This document shows, one piece after another, positions 8,667-17,900 of a DNA stretch of 64,000 nt. A program made the position numbers and the translations under genes. Under the pieces are notes generated by a model, which was not told the DNA's origin, did no database searches, and saw nothing but the letters and a program-made list of their open reading frames with translations. The DNA lies in contig NZ_BBXE01000019.1 in assembly GCF_001570565.1 (NCBI RefSeq), positions 186,001-250,000 on the forward strand. Reading direction: 5' to 3'. Every line of letters starts with the position of its first letter. Position 1 is the first letter of the stretch. Origin of the DNA: Herbidospora yilanensis. GTDB lineage: Bacteria; Actinomycetota; Actinomycetes; Streptosporangiales; Streptosporangiaceae.

Positions 8667-9031
8667 GCTTCGAGGAGTTCTGGACCGAGCGGCACCTGTG
8701 CACGCTCACGACCCTGCGGGCCGACGGCACACCCCACGTGGTGCCCGTCGGGGTGACGCTCGACGGCGACATCGCCCGGGTCATCACCTATTCGACCTCG
8801 CAGAAGGTGCGCAACGTCCGCGACGGCGGGAACCGCGTGGCGGTCTGCCAGGTCGACGGAGCACGCTGGTCGACCCTGGAGGGCGTGGCGACCGTCAACG
8901 ACGACCCCGAGGCGGTCGCGCTGGCCGTGCGGCTCTACACGGCCCGGTACCGCGAGCCGAAGCCCAACCCGCTCCGGGTCGTCATCGAGATCAAGATCAC
9001 TCGTGAGCTGGGGAACGTGCGGCGTGACTGA
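8663..9031 (+). CDS. PPOX-class flavin/F420-binding split-barrel protein
   Basis: A 122-residue member of the pyridoxamine-5'-phosphate-oxidase-like split-barrel family, in the branch often annotated as F420-dependent. The segment LCTLTTLRADGTPHVVPVGVTLDGD is typical, followed by TYSTSQKVRNVRDGGNRVAVCQVDG. ATG 8663 overlaps the cobB stop (ATGA) and follows AAGGAG. It is locked between cobB and cobL by overlaps on both sides, so a job in cobalamin metabolism, such as reducing a corrinoid or a cofactor, is plausible but not shown by the sequence. Confidence 0.85.
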   Translation: MSFEEFWTERHLCTLTTLRADGTPHVVPVGVTLDGDIARVITYSTSQKVRNVRDGGNRVAVCQVDGARWSTLEGVATVNDDPEAVALAVRLYTARYREPKPNPLRVVIEIKITRELGNVRRD

Positions 9032-10184
9032 CGTGGTGGTCGTCGGCATCGGCGCCGACGGCTGGGCGGGCCTGGGCGAACCGGCTCGCGAGGCCGTCAT
9101 GAAGGCCGAGGTCGTCGCCGGGTCCCCCCGCCAGCTCGCCCTGCTGCCCGAGGTGCCGGGGGAACCCCGGCCGTGGCCCTCGCCGCTGCTGCCCGCCCTG
9201 CGGGAGCTGCTCGGCAGCGGCCGGCGCGTCTGCGTGCTGGCCAGCGGCGACCCCATGCACCACGGCATCGGCGCGACCATCGCCCGCCTGGGCGTGCCCG
9301 GGGTGCGGGTGATCCCGCATCCGTCGTCGGTGTCGCTGGCGTGCGCGCGGCTCGGCTGGCCCGTCGAGTCGGTCACGGTCGTCAGCATGGTCGGCCGCCC
9401 GCTGGCCGCCGTCTTCGCGCCCGGCCGCCGCTTCATCGTGCTCAGCGAGGGGAGCGGCTCTCCCGCCGCCGTGGCCCGCGCCCTCGAATCCGGCGGGTAC
9501 GCCCAGAGCTCGATCACCGTCCTGGAACGACTGGGCGGGCCGGGGGAGCGGGTCGGCCCCCTCCGCGACGACGTCGACCCGCTGAACGTGGTGGCGGTGG
9601 AGTGCCGGTCGGCCGACCCGCTGCCGATCGTCCCCGGCCTGCCCGACGACGCCTACGACCACGACGGCCAGCTCACCAAACGCGAGGTCAGAGCCGTGGT
9701 CCTGGCCTTCCTGCGGCCGAACGGCCTGTTGTGGGACGTCGGCGGCGGCGCGGGCAGCATCGCGATCGAGTGGATGCGCGCCGACCGCGCCTGCCGCGCG
9801 GTGAGCGTGGAACGCGACCCGGCCAGGGCGGCCCGCATCGCGGGGAACGCCGCGAGGCTGGGCGTACCGGGCCTGAGGGTCGTCACCGGAACGGCCCCGC
9901 GGGCCCTCGCCGGGCTCGACCCGCCCGACGCCGTCTTCGTCGGCGGCGGCCTCACCACCGAGGGTGTCCCGGAGACGTGCTGGCGGGCGCTCGGGCCGGG
10001 CGGCCGCCTGGTGGCGACGGCCGTCACCGTCGAGTCGGAGGCCGTCCTGGCGGCCTGGCACCGCGCGCACGGCGGCGACCTCACCCGCCTGTCGGTCAGC
10101 CGGGCCGCGCCGGTCGGCGGGTTCACCGGCTGGCGTCCCGCCATGCCCGTGACGATCTGGTCAGCGAGAAAGGACCCCACGTGA
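9024..10184 (+). CDS. cobL: CobL, precorrin-6B C5,15-methyltransferase (decarboxylating)
   Basis: A 386-residue two-domain enzyme. The N-terminal CbiE-type tetrapyrrole methylase (residues 1-200; VVVGIGADGW, CVLASGDPMHHGIG) methylates C5. The C-terminal CbiT-type SAM domain (about residues 210-380; DVGGGAGSIAIEW) methylates C15 and decarboxylates. GTG 9024 overlaps the previous stop by eight bases; a GTG at 9003 is possible but runs deeper into that gene and adds non-conserved residues. The cobM start lies inside its stop (GTGA). Confidence 0.96.
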   Translation: MTDVVVVGIGADGWAGLGEPAREAVMKAEVVAGSPRQLALLPEVPGEPRPWPSPLLPALRELLGSGRRVCVLASGDPMHHGIGATIARLGVPGVRVIPHPSSVSLACARLGWPVESVTVVSMVGRPLAAVFAPGRRFIVLSEGSGSPAAVARALESGGYAQSSITVLERLGGPGERVGPLRDDVDPLNVVAVECRSADPLPIVPGLPDDAYDHDGQLTKREVRAVVLAFLRPNGLLWDVGGGAGSIAIEWMRADRACRAVSVERDPARAARIAGNAARLGVPGLRVVTGTAPRALAGLDPPDAVFVGGGLTTEGVPETCWRALGPGGRLVATAVTVESEAVLAAWHRAHGGDLTRLSVSRAAPVGGFTGWRPAMPVTIWSARKDPT

Positions 10185-10945
10185 TCCGCTTCGTCGGCGC
10201 CGGCCCCGGCGCGGCCGACCTCATCACCGTGCGCGGACAGCGGGTGATCGAGACCTCTCCGGTCTGCCTGTACGCCGGTTCGCTCGTCCCCGCCGAACTG
10301 CTGGATCACTGCCCCCCGGGGGCCAGGATCGTGGACACCGCCGACCTGAACCTCGGCCAGATCCTCGCCGAGATGACCCGCGCCCACGAGCGCGGCCTCG
10401 ACGTGGCCCGCCTGCACTCGGGCGACCCGTCGCTCTTCAGCGCCATGGCCGAGCAGATGCGGCGGCTCGACGCGGCCGGAGTGCCCTACGAGGTGGTGCC
10501 GGGGGTGCCGGCCTTCGCCGCCGCCGCGGCGTCGCTCAGACGCGAGCTCACGGTCCCCGGAGTGGCCCAGACGATCATCCTGACCCGGACCTCCGAGCGC
10601 GCCACCCCCATGCCGCCGGGGGAGGATCTCACCACGCTCGGCCGGTCGCGGGCGACGATGGTGCTCCACCTGGCGGTCCAGCGCATCGAGCCGGTGACGG
10701 CGGAACTCGCCGGGAGCTACGGGCCGGACTGCCCGGTGGCCGTGGTCGCCTACGCCTCACGCGCCGACGAGGTCGTCATCAGGGGGACGCTGGGCGACAT
10801 CTCGGAATCGGTGCGGGCCGCCGGGGTGAGGCGGACGGCGGTCATCATCGTCGGCCGGGCCCTCACCGCGGAGCAGTTCCCCGACAGCCACCTCTATTCG
10901 GTGGCGCGCACCCAATCGGCCGCCTCCGCCACCGTCTCCACGTAG
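10181..10945 (+). CDS. cobM: CobM, precorrin-4 C11-methyltransferase
   Basis: SAM-dependent tetrapyrrole methylase of 254 residues. It opens with FVGAGPGAADLITVRG and has the family glycine motif LHSGDPSLFSAMAEQM near residue 85 and a VPGVPAFAAAAASL segment. It is the last gene of the plus-strand set. Its 3' end overlaps the 3' end of the convergent cobK by 52 bases, so the last 17 codons are read on both strands. No terminator fits between them. Confidence 0.96.
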   Translation: MIRFVGAGPGAADLITVRGQRVIETSPVCLYAGSLVPAELLDHCPPGARIVDTADLNLGQILAEMTRAHERGLDVARLHSGDPSLFSAMAEQMRRLDAAGVPYEVVPGVPAFAAAAASLRRELTVPGVAQTIILTRTSERATPMPPGEDLTTLGRSRATMVLHLAVQRIEPVTAELAGSYGPDCPVAVVAYASRADEVVIRGTLGDISESVRAAGVRRTAVIIVGRALTAEQFPDSHLYSVARTQSAASATVST

Positions 10946-11616
10946 GGCACCTCCGGGGGGATCGGCGGGCGGCGCACCATCACGACCGCGACGCCCAGCT
11001 CACGGGCGGCCCGCAGTTTGGCGCGGGTCAGCTCGCCGCCGCTGTCCTTGGTCACCAGGCTGTCGATCCGGTGCTCCCGCATGAGGGCCAGCTCACCTTC
11101 GAGGGTGTACGGCCCCCGCGACAACACGACCTCCATCGACACCGGGTCGTCCGGCGGATCGACCGACCGCGCCAGGAACCACACGCCGGGGACGCCGTCG
11201 AAGACCGGCAGGCTCCGGCGCCCGGTGGTCAGGAACACCCGTTTCCCGGGCAGCGACCGGGCCGCCTCCTCCAGCGAGGAGACCCACCGCCAGTCGTCGC
11301 CGGGCTCCTGCGTCCAGCCCGGCCGCCGCAGCCCGAGCAGCGGGATCCCGGTCATCCCCGCCGCCTCGGCCGCCGCCTCGGACATCTTCGCCGCGAACGG
11401 ATGGGTCGCGTCGACGACCACGTCGACCGGGTGCTCCCACAACCAGCGGGCCAGCCCGAGCGACCCGCCGAACCCCCCGATGACGACCGCCCCCACGGGC
11501 AGCCGGGGCGCCTTGACCCGGCCCGCCAGCGAGGTCACCACGACGTGTTCGGGGTGCAGCCGGGCCGCCAGTTCGCGGGCCTCGGCCGTGCCCCCGAGGA
11601 TGAAGACGCGTTTCAT
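10894..11616 (-). CDS. cobK: CobK, precorrin-6A reductase
   Basis: NADPH-dependent reductase of 240 residues that reduces precorrin-6A. The N-terminal ILGGTAEARELAARL nucleotide-binding motif, DATHPFA near residue 68, and SLVTKDSGGE toward the C-terminus are family marks. ATG at 11616 lies inside the end of cobIJ (4-base overlap). A much longer open frame extends upstream in the same frame but is a high-GC artefact antisense to nothing conserved. It is the last gene of the minus-strand cobGH-IJ-K operon. Confidence 0.95.
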   Translation of the reverse strand: MKRVFILGGTAEARELAARLHPEHVVVTSLAGRVKAPRLPVGAVVIGGFGGSLGLARWLWEHPVDVVVDATHPFAAKMSEAAAEAAGMTGIPLLGLRRPGWTQEPGDDWRWVSSLEEAARSLPGKRVFLTTGRRSLPVFDGVPGVWFLARSVDPPDDPVSMEVVLSRGPYTLEGELALMREHRIDSLVTKDSGGELTRAKLRAARELGVAVVMVRRPPIPPEVPYVETVAEAADWVRATE

Positions 11617-13097
11617 GCCGGGTAGCGGCGCGGGGTGAACACCACGTCGCCGGCCACGCGGGTGGTCGAGGAACCGATGATCAGCAGGCAGCGCATGTCC
11701 ACCTCCGCAGGGTCGAGGTCGCCGAGGGTCGTCACCACGATTCTCTCCTGAGGGGTGCCCACCGCCCGCCCGACGACGACGGGCGTGTGCCCCGGACGGT
11801 GTTCGAGCAGCAGGTCGCGCGCCACCCCGACCTGCCAGGTGCGGGTCTTGGACGCCGGATTGTAGATCGCGAGGACCAGGTCGGCGGCGGCCGCGGCGGA
11901 GATCCGCCGGGCGACCACCTCCCACGGCTTGAGCTGGTCGGACAGAGAGATCACACAATAGTCGTGGCCGAGCGGCGCGCCGACCCGGGCGGCCACCGCG
12001 TGCGCGGCCGTCAACCCCGGGACGACTCTGACCGGCACGCCCGCGAACCGTTCCTGGGTGGCCGCCTCCAGCACGGCCGACGCCATCGCGAACACGCCCG
12101 GGTCGCCCGACGACACCACCGCGACCCGCGCTCCGGCCAGGGCCAGGGAGAGGGCGTGCTCGGCCCGTTCGGCCTCGACCCGGTTGTCGGTGGCGTGCCG
12201 CTTCTGGCGCGGGTTCGGCGGGACGCGGTCGAGGTAGGGGCCGTAGCCGACGAGCTCGTCGGCGGTGGCCAGGGCGTCCTGGGCCTCGGGGGTCAGCCAG
12301 GGGCGTCCGGCGGGGCCGAGGCCGACGACGGCCACCTCGCCGGGGCCCTCGTGGCGCGGCTGCTCCGGCAGCGGGAGCGGCGCGCCGACCGGGGAGGGCA
12401 GCAGGGCGAGGGAGAAGTAGGGCACCGAGTCCGGGTCGACGTCGCGCAGCGGCGCGAGACGCTGGGCGCCGGTGGTGGCGCGTTCGACGTACCAGGCCTC
12501 GTCGAGGCGGCCCGCCTCCTCCAGGGCGGCGCGGACCTTGGTGAACGTGCGGCCCAGCTTCATGATCGCGACCGGGCCCGCGCCGATGCGGGCCGCCAGT
12601 TCCTCGGCCGGGAGGGTGCCGGGCAGCACCGTCAGCGTCTCGTCGCGCTCGACCAGGGGGCGGCCCAGCGCCGCCGCCGCGCCGCTGATCGAGGTCACGC
12701 CCGGGACGACCTCGGTCGGGTAGCGGCCCGCCAGGCGCTTGTGCAGGTGCATGTAGGAGCCGTAGAAGAGCGGGTCGCCCTCGCACAGCACCACCACGTC
12801 GCGGCCCGCGTCGAGGTGGGCGGCCAGGCGGGCGGCGCAGGCGGCGTAGAACTCGTCGAGGGCGCCCTGGTAGCCGCCCGGGTGGTCGGTCGTCTCCGTC
12901 GTCACGGGGTAGACCAGGGCCTCCTCGATCTGGCCCTCGCGCAGGTAGGGGGCGGCGACCGAGCGGGCGATGCTGCGGCCGTGCCGGGCGCTGTGGTAGG
13001 CGATCACCCCCGCCTCGCCGAGCAGCCGGGCCGCCTTCACGGTCACCAGTTCGGGGTCGCCGGGGCCGAGGCCCACGCCATAGAGCGTTCCGGTCAT
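11613..13097 (-). CDS. cobJ: CobIJ fusion: precorrin-2 C20- and precorrin-3B C17-methyltransferase
   Basis: A 494-residue fusion of two tetrapyrrole methylases. The N-terminal CobI half (about residues 1-240; LYGVGLGPGDPELVTVKA, LCEGDPLFYGSYMHL) adds the C20 methyl. The C-terminal CobJ half (about 250-494; VAVVGLGPAGRPWLTPEA, VSSGDPGVFAMA) adds the C17 methyl and contracts the ring. The same CobI-CobJ fusion is found in mycobacteria. Two adjacent ATG codons are possible; the one at 13097 is preferred because GAGGA abuts the other. It overlaps both cobH and cobK. Confidence 0.95.
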   Translation of the reverse strand: MTGTLYGVGLGPGDPELVTVKAARLLGEAGVIAYHSARHGRSIARSVAAPYLREGQIEEALVYPVTTETTDHPGGYQGALDEFYAACAARLAAHLDAGRDVVVLCEGDPLFYGSYMHLHKRLAGRYPTEVVPGVTSISGAAAALGRPLVERDETLTVLPGTLPAEELAARIGAGPVAIMKLGRTFTKVRAALEEAGRLDEAWYVERATTGAQRLAPLRDVDPDSVPYFSLALLPSPVGAPLPLPEQPRHEGPGEVAVVGLGPAGRPWLTPEAQDALATADELVGYGPYLDRVPPNPRQKRHATDNRVEAERAEHALSLALAGARVAVVSSGDPGVFAMASAVLEAATQERFAGVPVRVVPGLTAAHAVAARVGAPLGHDYCVISLSDQLKPWEVVARRISAAAAADLVLAIYNPASKTRTWQVGVARDLLLEHRPGHTPVVVGRAVGTPQERIVVTTLGDLDPAEVDMRCLLIIGSSTTRVAGDVVFTPRRYPA

Positions 13098-13714
13098 CAT
13101 TCCTCGTCACTGGCGATGGCGTTCAGGGCCGCCGCCGTCATCGCGCTGCCGCCTCGGCGGCCGCGTACCACCAGAAACTCCAGGCCGGACGCCGCCAGGG
13201 CGTCCTTCGACTCGGCCGCGCCGATGAAGCCCACGGGGATGCCGACCACCGCCGCCGGGGCGGGCGCCCCGTCCGCCACCATCTCCAGCAGGCGGAACAG
13301 GGCGGTCGGGGCGTTGCCGACCGCGACCACCGCGCCGCCGAGACGGTCGCGCCACAACTCCAGCGCCGCCGCGCTGCGGGTGGTGCCCAGGTCCGCCGCC
13401 AGGGCGGGCACCCGCGGGTCGGCGAGGGTGCAGATCACCTCGTTCGCGGCCGGCAACCGCCTGCGGGTCACCCCCGCCGCGACCATGTTGGCGTCGCAGA
13501 GGATGGGCGCGCCCGTCTCCAGCGCCCTGCGCGCCGCCGCGACGACCCCGCTCGACCAGGCCAGGTCGCCCGGCAGGTCGACCATGCCGCAGGAGTGGAT
13601 CATGCGGACCGCGACCCGCGCCACGTCGGGCGGGAGGGCCGACAGGTCGGCCTCGGCGCGGATGGTGGCGAAGGACCGGCGGTAGATCTCCGCCCCGTCC
13701 TTGATGTAGGTCAC
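13097..13714 (-). CDS. cobH: CobH, precorrin-8X methylmutase
   Basis: A 205-residue isomerase that moves the C11 methyl to C12 to give hydrogenobyrinic acid. The catalytic His lies in VRMIHSCGM (H40), and CDANMVAAG and [16 protein letters not shown] are family segments. GTG at 13714 overlaps the cobG stop (GTGA). Its place between cobG and cobIJ is the same as in mycobacteria. Confidence 0.96.
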   Translation of the reverse strand: MTYIKDGAEIYRRSFATIRAEADLSALPPDVARVAVRMIHSCGMVDLPGDLAWSSGVVAAARRALETGAPILCDANMVAAGVTRRRLPAANEVICTLADPRVPALAADLGTTRSAAALELWRDRLGGAVVAVGNAPTALFRLLEMVADGAPAPAAVVGIPVGFIGAAESKDALAASGLEFLVVRGRRGGSAMTAAALNAIASDEE

Positions 13715-14712
13715 GGTTCACTCCGCTGGTAGCCGGAAGGGGTGGCGATCAGGTCCACGACCTCGCCCCGGGGCCGGCCGCACCGTCGCGCGCAGCCGGA
13801 CCAGTGGACGGGGACGCCGATGGGCTTCGCGTCGTGCTGGACGTCGGTCAGCGACTTGGCGCAGCCCGGCCTCCCGGTGCAGGCGGTGACGTGGAGCCAC
13901 GGGTCGCGGGGGTCGGTGACCAGCCCCTCGGGCAGCCGCGTGCCCTTCGGGACCAGGACGGTGCGCCACGGGGTGATCCGCAGCCGTTCGGCCTCGGCCA
14001 GGACCGCCGCCTGCCGCGCGGTCAGCCGCCCGAGGGGGACCAGCGCGCCGGTCGTGTCGCCGAAGTCGCCGACATACCCGCTGGTCCGGGGCTTGGGCAG
14101 CGCCGCCGGGACGCCGGGGAACGTGCCTTCGGGGATGCGCCAGGCGCCGTCGGAGACCCGCAGGAAGGTCTGTGCCACTTCGACCGCTTGGTGGACGGCC
14201 CGGGCGGGCGGGAGCCGTAACCGAAGATCGGTCTTTCCCGCGACGACGGCGAAGCGGTCGCCGCGGGACATCAGCACCACGTCGGCGCCCAGCCCCGCCA
14301 CGTCGCCCGAGCCGTCGTCGACCGCGAACAGGAACCGCCCGGACAACCCGGCCAGTTCGGGCGTCGCGCAGATCGCCTCGTCGAGTGCCCGGACCAGCCC
14401 GCGGAACGCGGCCGAACCGTTCAGCGGCGAGGCCACGATGTTGCGCACCCGCTCGTGCGACGGCGCGGGCAGCAGCCCCGCCGCCGCGACCGCCGCGGCG
14501 AACGCCGCCGGGTCGTGCACGCCTCTGACCTGGATGTTCGCCCGCGAGGTCAGTTCCAGCACGCCTCCTCCCGAGGCGGCGAGCACGCCGAGCTGGGCCC
14601 CCGTCAGGTCGCCCCCGGGCAGCCGGACCCGGGCCAGCGGCCCGTCGGCGGCGGGGTGGACCTGCAGCGCGCCGGGGCAGGCATCGCGCGAGGAATGTCC
14701 GGTAATGGCCAC
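13711..14712 (-). CDS. cobG: CobG, precorrin-3B synthase
   Basis: Oxygen-dependent precorrin-3B synthase, marking the aerobic corrin route. It resembles nitrite/sulfite reductases: two ferredoxin-like domains (LRVLPGGD-type start; [12 protein letters not shown] near residue 70) and the Cys cluster [11 protein letters not shown] ... [10 protein letters not shown] near residues 280-325 that binds an Fe-S centre. GTG at 14712 gives [17 protein letters not shown], the usual family start. It has no Shine-Dalgarno sequence, but a -10-like TACCAT ends seven bases upstream, so translation is probably leaderless. An upstream ATG at 14784 lies in the opposing riboswitch and is rejected. Confidence 0.93.
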   Translation of the reverse strand: MAITGHSSRDACPGALQVHPAADGPLARVRLPGGDLTGAQLGVLAASGGGVLELTSRANIQVRGVHDPAAFAAAVAAAGLLPAPSHERVRNIVASPLNGSAAFRGLVRALDEAICATPELAGLSGRFLFAVDDGSGDVAGLGADVVLMSRGDRFAVVAGKTDLRLRLPPARAVHQAVEVAQTFLRVSDGAWRIPEGTFPGVPAALPKPRTSGYVGDFGDTTGALVPLGRLTARQAAVLAEAERLRITPWRTVLVPKGTRLPEGLVTDPRDPWLHVTACTGRPGCAKSLTDVQHDAKPIGVPVHWSGCARRCGRPRGEVVDLIATPSGYQRSEP

Positions 14713-14719
14713 GTCGAGG

Positions 14720-14768
14720 ATGGTAAAGCCCGCCGTGGGTCTTGCAAGCCGGGGGAGTCCCGTAGTCT
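14720..14768. promoter_or_regulatory. overlapping divergent promoters of cobG and cobN sharing a palindromic -35
   Basis: TTGCAA (14742-14747) reads the same on both strands. On the minus strand it is 16 bases from TACCAT (plus coordinates 14720-14725), seven bases before the cobG GTG. On the plus strand it is 15 bases from TAGTCT (14763-14768), just before the riboswitch. The assignment rests on hexamer matches only. Confidence 0.4.
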
Positions 14769-14774
14769 CATCGG

Positions 14775-14935
14775 GCGACGGCACAAACGAGGAAGCCGGT
14801 GTGAATCCGGCGCGGTCCCGCCACTGTCACCGGGGAGCGAACCCCACTTACGGCCACTGTCACAGGGAAGGCCGGGGTGAGCCCTGATCCGGGAGCCAGG
14901 AGACTCGGCCGTCACCTGGACAGACGACCCGGGGC
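14775..14935 (+). promoter_or_regulatory. cobalamin riboswitch upstream of cobN
   Basis: A textbook match: GAGGAAGCCGGTGTGAATCCGG followed by CGCGGTCCCGCCACTGTCAC (B12 box at 14820-14826), then GGCCACTGTCACAGGG and GAGCCCTGATCCGGGAGCCAGGAGACTC near 14878-14907. It occupies the cobN leader and stops 25 bases before the ATG. cobG, on the other strand, is not under it. Confidence 0.95.
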
Positions 14936-14960
14936 GCGGACCCCGAGGGAGGGCTTCGCC

Positions 14961-17900
14961 ATGATCGTTTTGCTGTCGACCTCGGACACCGACCTCCTGA
15001 GCGCCCGGGCGAGCGGCGCCCCCTACCGCCTGGCGAACCCTTCCCGGACCCCCGACCCGGCCGCGTTGCTCGACGGCGCCGACGTGGTCGTGGTGCGCCT
15101 GCTGGGCGGCCGGCGGGCCTACGAGGAGGGCCTCGACGCCGTGCTGGCCGGCGGGAAGCCGGTCGTGGTGCTGGGCGGTGAGCAGGCCCCCGACGCGGAG
15201 CTGATGGAACTGTCCACCGTGCCCGGCGGGGTGTGCGCCGAGGCCCACGCCTACCTGGCCCACGGCGGCCCGTCGAACCTGGCGGAACTGCACAACTTCC
15301 TGAGTGACACCCTGCTGCTGACCGGCAACGGCTTCGCCCCTCCGGCGGCGCTGCCCTCCTGGGGCCTCGGCGAGGTGGTCCTCCCTCAGGCGGGACCGGC
15401 CGGGCATCCGGACAGCGCTCCGCGCAGTCCGGAAATTTCGGGACATGCGACGCCGGTCGTCGGGATCCTCTACTACCGCGCCCACCACGTCGCCGGCAAT
15501 ACCGCTTTCATCCAGACCTTGTCCGAAGCCATCGTGGACAAAGGCGGCCGCCCGCTCCCCGTCTACTGCGCCTCGCTGCGCACCGCCGAGCCCGGCCTGG
15601 TCGACACGCTGCGGCAGTGCGACGCCCTGATCGTCACGGTCCTGGCCGCCGGGGGCACCCGGCCCGCCGCCGCGCAGGCGGGCGGCGAGGACGAGGCCTG
15701 GGACGTCGGCGCCCTCGCCGACCTCGACATCCCGATCCTCCAGGGCCTCTGCCTCACCACCGACCGGGCCACCTGGGAAGCCGCCGACGACGGGCTCTCC
15801 CCGCTCGACGCCGCCTCGCAGATCGCCATCCCCGAGTTCGACGGCCGGATCATCACCGTCCCGTTCTCGTTCAAGGAGATCGACCCCGACGGGCTCACCG
15901 TCTATGCCGCCGACCCCGAGCGCGCCGCGCGGGTGGCCGGGGTGGCGGTCCGGCACGCCCGCCTGCGCCACATCCCCGCCGGCGAGCGCCGCGTGGCGAT
16001 CATGTTGTCGGCCTACCCGACCAAGCACTCCCGCATCGGCAACGCCGTCGGCCTCGACACCCCCCGCAGCGTCGTCCGGCTGCTGAAGGCCATGGGCGAG
16101 GCCGGATACGCCGTCGGCGACCTCCCCGGCGTGGCCGCCCAAAACGGCGACGCCCTCATCCACGCCCTGATCGCCGCCGGGGGCCAGGACCCCGACTGGC
16201 TCACCGACGAGCAACTCGCCGGCAACCCGGTCCGCATCCACAAGGACGACTACCGGGCCCACTTCGACGGCCTCCCGGCCGGCCTCCGCGAGGCGATGGA
16301 ACGCCATTGGGGGCCGCCCCCGGGAGAGCTGTTCGTCGACGGCGACGACATCGTCCTGGCCGCCCTCCAGGACGGCAACCTCGTCGTCATGGTCCAGCCG
16401 CCGCGCGGTTTCGGCGAGAACCCCATCGCCATCTACCACGACCCCGACCTGCCGCCGAGCCACCACTTCCTGGCCGCCTACCACTGGCTCTCCTCCCGGT
16501 ACGACGCCGTCGTGCACGTCGGCAAACACGGCAACCTCGAATGGCTCCCCGGCAAGTCGGCCGGCCTGTCGGCCGCGTGCGGCCCCGACGCCGCCCTGGG
16601 CGACCTGCCGCTGGTCTACCCATTCCTCGTGAACGACCCGGGCGAGGGCACCCAGGCCAAACGCCGCGCCCACGCCACCCTGGTCGACCACCTGGTGCCG
16701 CCGATGGCCCGCGCCGACACCTACGGCGACATGGCCCGCCTGGAGCAGCTCCTCGACGAGCACGCCTCCATCGCCGCCATGGACCCGGCCAAGCTCCCGG
16801 CGATCCGGGCCCAGATCTGGACGCTCATCCAGGCCGCCCGCCTCGACCACGACCTCGGCCTCGACGACCGCCCCCACGACGCCGAGTTCGACGACTTCCT
16901 GCTGCACGTCGACGGCTGGTTGTGCGAGGTCAAGGACGTCCAGATCCGCGACGGCCTGCACGTCCTCGGCCAGGTCCCCGAGGGCGAGGCGCGGGTCGAC
17001 CTGGTGCTGGCGATCCTGCGCGCCCGCCAGATGTGGGCCGGCGACCAGGCGCTCCCCGGCCTGCGCGAGGCCCTGGGCCTGACCGAGAACGCCGCCGCCC
17101 GGCCCGACGTCGACGAGGCCGAGGCGAGGGCCCGCGAGCTGGTCGCCGCGATGGAGGCGGCCGGCTGGGACCCCGCCGCCGTGACCGCCGACGGCGCGGT
17201 CGGCGACATCCTGCGGTTCGCCGCGACCGAGATCGTGCCCCGCCTGAACGGCACCGCCGACGAGATCACCAACGTCCTGCACGCCCTGGAGGGCGGCTAC
17301 GTCCCCGCCGGTCCCAGCGGTTCGCCGCTGCGCGGCCTGGTCAACGTGCTGCCGACCGGCCGCAACTTCTACTCCGTCGACCCCAAGGCGGTGCCCAGCC
17401 GCCTGGCCTGGGAGACCGGCCAGGCGATGGCCGAATCGCTCGTCGAGCGCTACCGGGCCGACACGGGGGAGTGGCCCCGCTCGGTCGGCCTGTCGATCTG
17501 GGGCACCAGCGCCATGCGCACCTCGGGTGACGACGTCGCCGAGGTGCTCGCCCTGCTGGGCGTGCGCCCGGTCTGGGACGACGCCTCCCGCCGCGTCACC
17601 GGCCTGGAGATCGTGCCCGCCGCCGAACTGGGCCGCCCGAGGGTCGACGTCACCGTCCGCATCAGCGGCTTCTTCCGCGACGCCTTCCCCCACGTGGTGG
17701 CGCTCATGGACGACGCGGTCCGGCTCGTGGCCGACCTCGACGAGGCGGACAACTACGTCCGCGACCACGTCAGGGCCGACGGGTCGACGCTGCGCGTCTT
17801 CGGCTCGGCCCCCGGTGCCTACGGCGCCGGTCTGCTCCCGCTGATCGACAGCCGCACCTGGCGCGACGACCGCGACCTCGCCGAGGTCTACGCCGTGTGG

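Noticed and set aside
10894..13110. 738-codon reading extending cobK upstream over cobIJ
   Set aside because: Only the last 240 codons resemble CobK; the rest is the wrong frame of the cobIJ fusion.
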